Virus record (IMG/VR): IMGVR_UViG_3300042878_001023
Coordinates: 1-64,000 of that record
DNA: 64,000 nt
Reading direction: 5' to 3' (one strand)
From: a virus
Shown here piece by piece: positions 36,101 through 43,412 of the stretch. The notes beneath the pieces are model-generated. The model was given only the letters and a program-made list of their open reading frames with translations. It made no database searches and was not told the DNA's origin. The position numbers were made by a program, and so were the translations under genes. Position 1 is the stretch's first letter, and the number at the start of each line of letters is the position of its first letter.

Positions 36101-37482
36101 TTCAAGCCAAGTTTACCCCATTGCTTAGGGCTCTTTAATGCTTTAATAGAATTCTTTAAAGAAATTGCTTCTTTAGTATATGCTGCTTTTGCAATGTCAT
36201 CTGCAGGATTGAACATGATTTGAAACTCATTACCAACCTCACCTACAACTTTTCCAAAATTAAGTCTAGGTGCACCCTTTAAAAACTTTGCTCTTGTTAT
36301 AGAAGGAAATGCAACTTTGTTTGAATAGAATACTAAACCAGTATTGTAAAGTGTATTTTTGAAACCAGCTTTTTTAGAATCCAACATCATTTCTTGTTGT
36401 AATTCTATAGAAGGAGCTTTACCATGTTTTGCATAGTAATCATTGTATAACCTGTTATATACATTTTGCTCAGAAAAACCACCCTCTAATCTACCTTCAG
36501 ATAAGGCCATGTTTATACCCATGACATCATGCCAGAAAGCACCAGCAGTTCTTGCAGTTCTTGCAAGCTTGCTAACATCATCTGTTTCTTTTAATAACTT
36601 TACAGCATCTAAAGTATTTTCAAATGGGTTTATAAATTCAGCTGTTTTTTTACCTATTGTTCCTGCAGTATTCCAAAAGTTCTTAGCATTGTTTATATTT
36701 TTTAATGCCTGAAGAGATTTAGTAATTTTACCAATGTTCTTAGCAGATTGAAATAATGCTGAAGGAAGTTTAGTTAAAGCTTTCATACCTCCTAACGCAC
36801 CACCAAGAAGATTTAATTCTCCTCCAGTTGCTGCTCCAATAGCACCACTAACCATAGCTCCTTCTACAGCACCTTCAAGTAATATACCCGCGGAGTAAGA
36901 AACAGAGTTTAATAAGTTAGTAGCAAATCCACCTATACCACCTCTACTTGAGTATCCAATGGAATTGTAGTATTCATAATCTTTTGCTTCTTGTCTATCT
37001 GCTCCTACATCTCCAGAACCTAGGAGCTTACCGTAGGAATGTATAGGTGCTAAAAATCCTAATCCTAACATTGGTGCGGCAGAATGTTTCAACCATCTAC
37101 CCATGTCATCAAATGTGCTTGTATTTTGATTGTAAATAGCTTCATTATTTACTTGTGGATCAAAACCAATTCTGTTATAAGTATCTTGACCATAACCTTT
37201 ATATCTAGCTTTAAATGATGCACTAGAAGGACTGTTATCAAATGTAAATGTCTTACCATACTCATTGTCATCACGCAATGTAGTCTGAAGCATTTTTTGT
37301 TTTTGTATTACTCCTTGTACATGATCATTTAAATCTTCAACCGGATTAACAGACTTAGTAGCAATAGCAGGTTTATTTGGTGTTATACCAGCTGTAGCAT
37401 CATTAATATTTATTACCTTATTTGTAATAGATGCATTCTTTAAATCTAAACCTGAGCCAGAATTAATTATAGTCTTAGCCAT
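30190..37482 (-). CDS. Giant virion protein with PD-(D/E)XK nuclease-like domain
   Basis: The first of the three giants, 2430 residues. The N-terminus is disordered. Residues about 180-237 form a Gly/Ala-rich hydrophobic stretch that could enter a membrane. The middle (about 560-1500) is long coiled-coil and charged. At about 1600-1690 there is a PD-(D/E)XK nuclease fold: a preceding Glu helix, GETDMVLI, then VDIKT (D1637, K1639) and the YRAQLSIYR helix. Near 1780 and 2370 are small SH3/KOW-like beta segments. It lies directly upstream of the RNA polymerase gene with a one-base overlap. Being virion cargo is inferred from its place in the crAss-type gene order. The nuclease could trim or attack host DNA, or be inactive. 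Confidence 0.82.
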   Translation of the reverse strand: MAKTIINSGSGLDLKNASITNKVININDATAGITPNKPAIATKSVNPVEDLNDHVQGVIQKQKMLQTTLRDDNEYGKTFTFDNSPSSASFKARYKGYGQDTYNRIGFDPQVNNEAIYNQNTSTFDDMGRWLKHSAAPMLGLGFLAPIHSYGKLLGSGDVGADRQEAKDYEYYNSIGYSSRGGIGGFATNLLNSVSYSAGILLEGAVEGAMVSGAIGAATGGELNLLGGALGGMKALTKLPSALFQSAKNIGKITKSLQALKNINNAKNFWNTAGTIGKKTAEFINPFENTLDAVKLLKETDDVSKLARTARTAGAFWHDVMGINMALSEGRLEGGFSEQNVYNRLYNDYYAKHGKAPSIELQQEMMLDSKKAGFKNTLYNTGLVFYSNKVAFPSITRAKFLKGAPRLNFGKVVGEVGNEFQIMFNPADDIAKAAYTKEAISLKNSIKALKSPKQWGKLGLNYFKGNLMEGIQEISQEALASAVEKYYVDSFYNPSVRGYRYGLAAMFDGLDKQLNAQGGETFASGFLMGSLLEGPSKMFKFGTKNFSRIFKDKAVNEEYVKQREAQADAIVNSLNNMHKNAKYFFDPRINNYSNQMLTAKMVDNPDNVETKVLKDAEFAAFQSSVQTALRTGTYDTFLDNLKEYKNTTPEELEQAWSLEPGQGEKALQNIDKVIGSAKVTAARYKMAKDKFKDYVDPQQYKEGSPEYTAAIIYNKAYEESINSLVFLQSTFDDHIDRLGNMYKQLDKLKSISSNPFSNFDVITDAVKLNEQINYLKQDIESGETSTLPEAVAQVRQKRELLKALDRFQKAQDSNSGENLNLLLNAINEGTVTPEMNEYFNAFENLLETIAGSEENKVTLRNEIDNLGGHKKLFDSLIDIHFLKHEQLNTAKYINILADPAGFRESVNRNFDWMKRMYDNRKEYYKDIVNQEITNVERNEILNTLAADGIFVDLEEFAKFVEDPENYLPEYFIDTTKEMVINKDSVLYEKYAVIFIQAARLSQKKPAGDPATEKQKLDDELTDLTKDKNDELRVAAQDYDQSFIDEVGMSVQEATAKNQDAEEANAQLEIDQKAATEKIGKLQNLLELVGKDPIDSAEIIKLSDELLTKEELELNPNEIDNDAVDAIYNRKFKKADPDTIDNAVFRIYVLSEKSPTLLAEKIAEQKEVLKKEKESLTDIEGTKSFKVNEERVSQINERYTALENQILNKYKEKGVDKSTVDEFTPQMGYANFPEDLQSQIDTEFNTYLTNELEMDPKSLMDTNIKRYEEIRQNWIEKEGLELLKKYNEQVKTEGAARAEALTKPPVLTSRIFKSIKIEASMPTGTLNVIIDKMEATLKTKIFNDGSTEFKLSEQDINEISEDVQKLKTFLQYKQGKLQPISVAEKVFNSFRKNVQGKQDELEDVFDEDGNKIGRKFAGDPDSKLTTRATTISDGIATELSDEKKPGYSDDNVDKIVNVFFSVYNDHIKKGDSDAFNKAWEAFSIAARDSYKQLNTEDKKARIRASLEKNTTEENFRKLIGKEAFSNNSEAGTNLDAAVRTFFTIDAGTGTWKSFKYSDTIEIEGKEAKISDIMSEKAFDEMFGIRGVVTRFRESLTAQNFTPLTNNVKLFDKNLLENGASGETDMVLINNKGEIMIVDIKTSTSWNGFNKPNSWKNIAYRAQLSIYRNLYHNMTGVIPRIALFPMRITLKNATPYVTSVTVGGEKTRDSELVPLVSNTAKLFNTLELEYLPDVEGKGITMSAPEISSEVETPGEETKEVEKVKPSTQTKTSDTSKLTLNDNVGKQVVFNGRIGTLILQADGSYGVEVDLGFEQSMSETLIGGIDEEGNLTGLMADLAFAKGEFGDPDKAEEIQKQIDDLQKTKKGKEIYTVTSEGKPATNGSSEITSVGLSLITPVKKVGQISVINNQVIDAAFEDENETIAIVNGVRYTVSRSPSGDINQLVYFKNDKRREDIDNIILAINSKIAKLRQKITGTYAAKANLQQRLSELERQNAPASQIKKVKQDLAILSPQSILSKINKGKEEIDRLNAERDSLSTDDKVFIYEGNTNDVIFALNRLPNSFQKNSLGTKPQDIEKELKKIHSLSDASPKVQEEVTMIMQKNLPKELTEVRLQGISALGRGAKKLEALRNGIQKTIDALKEYETFKMYSNDPFGVAATNRQINVLKDLLDHLVLINLTETNRIAKKQDYEQDLNKIFGAESGDESNIGVSEIQSPTGSTTEGVSGMEEAGETKEIPFNELQKIVNSSIDELAELTPEVNKATEAFAKIKDTTELFNKKKELMSKMSKNKLKLAQIESAYQNRLAELENNVDINSLKKGDLLQDITNFTEQDSPVQVVDIKENSVILKYGDTKREVTEEELQNNFVKPSKETQMTQTEKPSQETVDASEQTKTDAKTFFENKETEASDYKEAKESNEDDLFKNLEDNSKTCY

Positions 37483-37485
37483 TTT

Positions 37486-40400
37486 TTATATAATTTTTAG
37501 TCCTGCGTTTTTGAAACTTTTACCAAATGCTTTTTCCATATTCATTTTCTTTTGAGTATCCTCAAGATTATGAAAATTTGTATAAACTTCTTTAAGTTTT
37601 ACATTAGTGTTATGCATGTCTATCATTATTTCAGACATTTTAGTATCAATGTTATTTCCATAAGGAACTGTTTCATTTAATGAATATTCAATGAATTTAC
37701 CATTATCATCAATAGAATTTATTTTACCAGTAATACTATAATTACCAGTTACATTATCTCTTCTGACTACATAGTTATGACCATAACTAGGATCTACATA
37801 ACTCAAACCTTTTCCGGTGTTCATTATAGCTTCAGTAGGTGTTGTTTTGTTAGATTGATATAAATTATTTTTCCAGTTTGATTGAGGAGCCATGAAAGTA
37901 ATACCATTAGCCTTAATCTCATTTATGATTGCAGCATCTTCTTTTTTATCAAAGTATTTGTCTATAACAGATTGTGGTATATTACCTACTGTCATAGCAC
38001 CTAAACCACTATCTTCCATACCTACTTGATGCTGAATAAGTTTGAATATATCAGGCTTATCTTTTTGAGCCTTATTATTTGACAGTGCTGCTAAATCAAA
38101 CATCATATTCTTTAATTTCTTCAAATTAGATTGATTCTCAGCTAAATAATCAGAATCATATTTAGAATCTAAAACATTACCTTTTGTAGATATTCTAAAA
38201 TTTGTTGGATCATTTAAGAAGTTAATACCTTTGATATCTTGAACAAACTGTTTAAAGCTTGTTAAGTTCTCATCTCTTCTTCCAAGGTTAACAGGAACAG
38301 ATGAAGGTCTAGCTGCTAAAGTAGCTCTACCAGTATTAATATCAATATCTGTTTTTCTATATGATAACAAACCTAATTTATGATTAGGGTTAGTTGTAAT
38401 TTTATCATATGCTTCTGATAATATTTGAGCAAAAGGAACTTTATTAACTGTTTTAGTTGGTCCTGGAGCAAATCTAGCGTTTGCTTCATTCATTTCAGTA
38501 TTTTTCCAAGTTGTTTTTACTACAGAAGTTTTATTACCTTCTCCAGTTTTATCTAAGAACTCTTCTATATAATCATCAAAATCTTCATCATTATACAATT
38601 TACCAGAAACATATTTTTTTACATAAGCATCAATAATTGAATACTTTGCTTTATCTGATAAATTAGTTTCACCCAATGAAGCATATAACTGTTTTTGTAT
38701 TCTACTATCATTATCTTTTTTAATCTGCATGTGAGCAGAATATTTAAGCTGAACTTGATCTAACTTAAACAATGCTAATGGGTTTGAGTTGTATGATTCA
38801 GATGTTGTCAAAGCATCATTTTTTTCAGCCCAAGTATCCATTCTTTTCTTTAAATCAAACATTTTTGAACCCAATGTTAATTCTTGAACTAATTTTTTTC
38901 TTCCTTCTGGAGTATCTGCTTGGTTATTATATTTTTCCCAAATCTTATCAACCCATTTATTATTTTGACCAAGTAAATAAGCTAAGTCAGCTTTCTTAAT
39001 TTCTTTTGAATCAATTCCTTTTCTGATATTATCAATCCAGTGGTTAAAGTATTCTCCAGCATTTTTATCAGCATCTTCTAAAAATAAATTTCTGTTATCT
39101 TTTAGAATACCAATATTTTTAATAGCTGTATCACCGGCTTCAATTTCTTCAAGAGATTGACCAGGTGTTCCTATTGGAACAACTTCTCCCTTTTCATTTA
39201 GCTCAGCAAAACCATTTTCAAGTTTATATTTAAGAATTACATTGTCAGCATCCGCATTTTTTAACATTATATCTCTTTGAAATTTGATGTTATCTCTAGC
39301 AATTGCAGCTGAATTATTAGCAGCATCTCTACTCATGTTATGAGAATGTCTTACTTGTTCTAAACCTAATGGATTAACCTTATAGTCTAGAATCATATCT
39401 TTCTTAGCAAAAATATCTGAGTTAAGTAATATATCTTTCTCAGCTAAATATGCAGCTAAGTTAGAGTCTACCATTTCTCTTGCCAATTCAATATTTTCTA
39501 AATCTAAGCCATCTACTGTAGGAGTAGGTGTGTCTGTATATGGAGATGAGTTACCCCTGTTAATTTGCTCATTTAACTTAGAGTTGTGTTCATAAACAAT
39601 TTTATCAACCTGCAATGCTTGATTGATTCTTTCCATGTAAGCTGGTTGTTTCACATTTACCTTTCCTGAATCAATATCATTTTGAACTATGTTAGCTTTA
39701 GATTTATTTGCATCTAATACTTCTTCAGAAGTCTTAGTTTTTTCATTTGTGTAATCTTTTAAAATTACATACTGTTCTTTTAAATATTCTTGCTCTGCTA
39801 ATAATTCATTACCCTTATATTTTTCAGCTTTACCTTTAATCTCATCTTTTCTTTTAACATAAGCCTCTGTTGCATACTTAGCTTGTAATGATGGATCACT
39901 AGCATAAGCTGATAAAAACATTTTTTGTATAGTTGGTAATATTAAATCTCCATTTTTTTGTCTCACCAAATACATACCAGACTTATCTGGTTGAGTTATA
40001 TCAACAGATAAATCCATTTCTTTTGCCAAGTCTTTATACTTTTGAAAAGCATCAACATTTGGAGTATAAGTAATATTATTAAAACTAAGAACATCTTCTT
40101 TAGCAGCATTCTTAAATTCTTCTAATCTATAGTCCATATCTTTAATACCAGTATTCCAATAACCAGAACTAACTTTAGGATCTCTAGCATTTTTTAATGC
40201 AACAGCTCTTGATTTTTCATTGTCATAGTTTTTGGTAAGAGCCATGTCTTTCATCAAGTGAGCATCTTCATAAAGAGGCTTAAATACTTGTGTTGCTTGG
40301 TCAACATTTTGTTGTAGAGATAAATCTAAAGCACTAACTCTTTTTAATTCATAGTCAACTTTTTTTAAATAGTCATCTTTGATTTTAGTACTATCATCTC

Positions 40401-40569
40401 TAGTAACTCTTTGATGATACAACTCACCATATAAATTATTTAACGCTTTATAATTTGAGTCATACTGGTTTTGTTTTGTTTGCAAAACATGAGCATAGAA
40501 ATTCAAATCAGGTTGAAAGGTTTGATAATCTGGAATGTAGTCAGTTACACCTTGTATATATGTTGCCAT
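37486..40569 (-). CDS. Helical virion/cargo protein, 1027 residues
   Basis: Begins MATYIQGVTDYIPDYQTFQP and is predominantly helical with long charged stretches and few cysteines. I see no enzyme motif. It is encoded three bases before the first giant gene and 59 bases after the 924-residue cargo-type protein. In crAss-like phages the gene at this place encodes a capsid-internal or tail-ejected structural protein, which is the best guess here. The N-terminal aromatic-rich segment (about residues 1-60) with conserved Tyr/Asp looks like a docking region. Confidence 0.75.
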   Translation of the reverse strand: MATYIQGVTDYIPDYQTFQPDLNFYAHVLQTKQNQYDSNYKALNNLYGELYHQRVTRDDSTKIKDDYLKKVDYELKRVSALDLSLQQNVDQATQVFKPLYEDAHLMKDMALTKNYDNEKSRAVALKNARDPKVSSGYWNTGIKDMDYRLEEFKNAAKEDVLSFNNITYTPNVDAFQKYKDLAKEMDLSVDITQPDKSGMYLVRQKNGDLILPTIQKMFLSAYASDPSLQAKYATEAYVKRKDEIKGKAEKYKGNELLAEQEYLKEQYVILKDYTNEKTKTSEEVLDANKSKANIVQNDIDSGKVNVKQPAYMERINQALQVDKIVYEHNSKLNEQINRGNSSPYTDTPTPTVDGLDLENIELAREMVDSNLAAYLAEKDILLNSDIFAKKDMILDYKVNPLGLEQVRHSHNMSRDAANNSAAIARDNIKFQRDIMLKNADADNVILKYKLENGFAELNEKGEVVPIGTPGQSLEEIEAGDTAIKNIGILKDNRNLFLEDADKNAGEYFNHWIDNIRKGIDSKEIKKADLAYLLGQNNKWVDKIWEKYNNQADTPEGRKKLVQELTLGSKMFDLKKRMDTWAEKNDALTTSESYNSNPLALFKLDQVQLKYSAHMQIKKDNDSRIQKQLYASLGETNLSDKAKYSIIDAYVKKYVSGKLYNDEDFDDYIEEFLDKTGEGNKTSVVKTTWKNTEMNEANARFAPGPTKTVNKVPFAQILSEAYDKITTNPNHKLGLLSYRKTDIDINTGRATLAARPSSVPVNLGRRDENLTSFKQFVQDIKGINFLNDPTNFRISTKGNVLDSKYDSDYLAENQSNLKKLKNMMFDLAALSNNKAQKDKPDIFKLIQHQVGMEDSGLGAMTVGNIPQSVIDKYFDKKEDAAIINEIKANGITFMAPQSNWKNNLYQSNKTTPTEAIMNTGKGLSYVDPSYGHNYVVRRDNVTGNYSITGKINSIDDNGKFIEYSLNETVPYGNNIDTKMSEIMIDMHNTNVKLKEVYTNFHNLEDTQKKMNMEKAFGKSFKNAGLKII

Positions 40570-40604
40570 AGTTTTTTTTTCTATTGTAAATCTATAAATT
40601 TTTT

Positions 40605-40621
40605 ATGTTTATCATAAACAT
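40605..40621 (-). other. AT-rich hairpin between virion genes
   Basis: A 7-bp perfect inverted repeat (ATGTTTA, 3-base loop, TAAACAT) fills part of the 59-base gap between the 924- and 1027-residue genes. On the transcribed minus strand it is followed by As rather than Ts, so it is not a standard terminator. It may be a processing or stability element. Nothing else is recognisable in the gap. Confidence 0.35.
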
Positions 40622-40628
40622 GTTAAGT

Positions 40629-43403
40629 TTATAATATAAATGGATAAGTAATATCACCATAAACAAAACCTCCACTTTGCTTTTTACCAAATTGTGCATT
40701 CAATACTTCAAGCTTATTATCTCCAGAACCAGAAGGGCTGTTTTTCAATTTTTCAGACACACATTTTTGAATTGTTGCTTCATCTTTATAACGATTAGAA
40801 CATTCTTTGTAATAATCATCTTCAGTATTTCCTGCAGTTTCAGGTTTGATTTGTCTAGCTTTACTTGGATCAAATTCTACTTTACCACCAACACTAGGAT
40901 CAACTTGCTGTTGTGGATACATTTGATTTAAAGCATCTGTTTTGTACTTATTAGTAATACCAGCATTAGTTTGATTAAGAAGATTATTTTTTAATGCCAT
41001 TTTACTATTATCAAACTGTTGATTAGCAATTGTATTTTGATCATACATTTTACTTTGATTAGCTTGATTAAGAGCAGCCTCTTGATTGTTAATTGCAGTA
41101 CTACTTTGCTCAAACTGATTAGCAATTCCAACATTTGCACTATTATATTTAGCTAATACATCAGCTGCATTTTTAGCACCTTGTCCTTGAATAGATGATG
41201 ATCTAGCAGACAAAGCTTGAGGTCCTGCAAACTGAGCCATTCCAGCAGTTTGAATATTTGCTTGTTCAGCATTAGCAGCAAGTTCTCTAGTAGGATCCAT
41301 AAAAGTAGGTTTTGGTGTTTGTAAATCTACTCTTGGAGCCCCCATTGGAGAATATTTCTTAGCAGAAAATAAATCAATAGCGGCATTACCAATATTTAAT
41401 TTATCTTGTAACCACATTTCAGGTTCTTTCTGTTCTACTTCTTGTTTTATTTCTTCTTGTTCTACTTCTTCTTTTTCTTCTTGTCCTGGTTCTGGATCAC
41501 CTTCTACTACTTCTTCTTTTTTCACTTCTTCTGTTCCAGGAGCTTCTTCAAACTTTCCTTTATCCATATTAGGACTTACACCATGACCTAATGTACTATT
41601 ACCAGCATAACCATCAATAGGTGATAGTGTAGCATATTCATCACCATATAATTTAGCCATCTCAGATTCATCTCCAGCACCTGTATTACTTTCTCTACTT
41701 GCAGCATCTCTACCTAAAAAAGTATCCATTCCGTATGTTGTATCATCATCAAAACTATTATATTCACCTTTTACTTTTTTAGCTTGCATTCTAGCAACAC
41801 CATGTGTTGCAGCTTGTTCTAAAACAGTTTCTTCTTCTGTTGGTAAAGTAATCCCTAAACCTTTAGCAATATCATTTTTATTTGTCCACTTTTTTTGTGT
41901 ATACTCATCTTTTATTTTATCATATTCAGCTTGATCTTTTACAAGATTTCTTTTTTTCAAGTCCTCAAATTTTCCAAAACCTTTAGCACCATTATCAAGA
42001 TAAGCCATATCAATTCCCGATTCTTTAATCTTATCATTTCTTTCTTTTTGTTTGATAAGACTACTTGCAATCTGGTCATCAGTAAAATTTTTCTTATTAT
42101 ATACACCATACTTACCAGCACCTTTTGAACCATAAGCAGCAGAATTCTTTAAAGCTTCTTTTGTTTCTTTAATAAGTTCAGCTCTAATTTTTGAATCTTT
42201 ATTATTAAACTCAGATTTTAAAAAGTCTGTACCTACTTTATTAATAGATTGAAGATCAGCTACAGTTTTTTGTTTTTGTGGATCTGGAGCTTTATAATTC
42301 ATTTTCTTACCACCTTTCATAATAGATGGTTCTTTATCTGGATTTTTTCTTTTCCATGCATAACGTGCTTTATCAGCTTGATTATCATCCATTCCGGTAA
42401 TATCTAATACATCACCAGCTGGACTAGCACCACCTGTAGGACCTGTTGTACTAGGACCTTTATCACCTTGGTATGTTCTTAAAGCACCTCCTCTAGCATA
42501 CATAGGAGATTTAGGTCTTCCCATATAGTTTCTAGGATTAGCTCCCATAGCCATACCATATTCAGCTTCTGGTATATCATCTGAGTAAGGGAAATCAAAA
42601 CCACCAATAAACATACCACCATACTGTTGTTCGGGCATAGCTACTGGTTGACCTTGATTCATTTCTTGAGCTTCATTATCTTGAAATTCAGTATTTGATT
42701 CATCTGTTTCTTCAACATTTTGTTGTTCTGATTGCTCAAGTTTCTGACCAACTTTATTACCAAAGTCTTTTATTTCAGGACTGATAAAAGTTTGTTCATC
42801 TTGTTTATTTTCAGCCATATATGGTTTAGCCACAGCAGGAATACCTTGTGGGAATCCTTTCTGAGATTCTTGTACTAATGCTAAGGCTGCTAATTTTTTA
42901 TTAAAATTACCAATCATTAACTCAGCAGTTCTAACATCAATGTTATCAGAATCCGGATCTTGAAGTATTTTTCTATACTTATCTACATCATATTGCTTTG
43001 CTAACTGAGCGGGAGTATAACTTTTTTTACCTTTAGAGCCTTTACCAAAATGAGACAATAATACAGGATCTTTTACATTCATTCCTCTAAAGTCACTGTA
43101 TATAAAAGTATCATCTGGTAGATTTAATGGTACACCACCACCAGAGTGTCTTGGCCCTTTAATGATTTTGTGTTCTGGTATTCCATCTCCATTGATATCA
43201 CCATATACAGTCTCACCTCCTTCAGCTTCAAGATTAGCTTCTTCTCTAGGAACAGCAGTAAGATATTTACTGATGCGGGTATTAGGTTTACCTATATAAG
43301 CATTATAGTCTGCACCACCCATTGCTGGTACATCATTTGCTAATGAACCTTGTACTTGGTAACCTGTTCTAGCTTGCGGTACTTTTTTAATTCTAACTCT
43401 CAT
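40629..43403 (-). CDS. Low-complexity virion cargo-type protein, 924 residues
   Basis: Starts MRVRIKKVPQARTGYQVQGS and contains a compact conserved-looking part (about residues 50-130) with LEAEGGETVYGD, a HSGGGVPL loop and a FIYSD motif, as in related hypothetical proteins of Bacteroidota phages. The rest is Gln/Glu/Gly-rich and disordered, with YGG motifs near residues 262-290, an acidic KEEVEQEE segment near 640, and a Gln/Asn/Ala-rich helical region (about 700-830). It lies ten bases after the 974-residue gene. A capsid-interior or cargo role is inferred from gene order and composition. The PQARTG motif recurs in neighbours as PKAQTG and AQKG. Confidence 0.75.
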   Translation of the reverse strand: MRVRIKKVPQARTGYQVQGSLANDVPAMGGADYNAYIGKPNTRISKYLTAVPREEANLEAEGGETVYGDINGDGIPEHKIIKGPRHSGGGVPLNLPDDTFIYSDFRGMNVKDPVLLSHFGKGSKGKKSYTPAQLAKQYDVDKYRKILQDPDSDNIDVRTAELMIGNFNKKLAALALVQESQKGFPQGIPAVAKPYMAENKQDEQTFISPEIKDFGNKVGQKLEQSEQQNVEETDESNTEFQDNEAQEMNQGQPVAMPEQQYGGMFIGGFDFPYSDDIPEAEYGMAMGANPRNYMGRPKSPMYARGGALRTYQGDKGPSTTGPTGGASPAGDVLDITGMDDNQADKARYAWKRKNPDKEPSIMKGGKKMNYKAPDPQKQKTVADLQSINKVGTDFLKSEFNNKDSKIRAELIKETKEALKNSAAYGSKGAGKYGVYNKKNFTDDQIASSLIKQKERNDKIKESGIDMAYLDNGAKGFGKFEDLKKRNLVKDQAEYDKIKDEYTQKKWTNKNDIAKGLGITLPTEEETVLEQAATHGVARMQAKKVKGEYNSFDDDTTYGMDTFLGRDAASRESNTGAGDESEMAKLYGDEYATLSPIDGYAGNSTLGHGVSPNMDKGKFEEAPGTEEVKKEEVVEGDPEPGQEEKEEVEQEEIKQEVEQKEPEMWLQDKLNIGNAAIDLFSAKKYSPMGAPRVDLQTPKPTFMDPTRELAANAEQANIQTAGMAQFAGPQALSARSSSIQGQGAKNAADVLAKYNSANVGIANQFEQSSTAINNQEAALNQANQSKMYDQNTIANQQFDNSKMALKNNLLNQTNAGITNKYKTDALNQMYPQQQVDPSVGGKVEFDPSKARQIKPETAGNTEDDYYKECSNRYKDEATIQKCVSEKLKNSPSGSGDNKLEVLNAQFGKKQSGGFVYGDITYPFIL

Positions 43404-43412
43404 GTTGTAAGA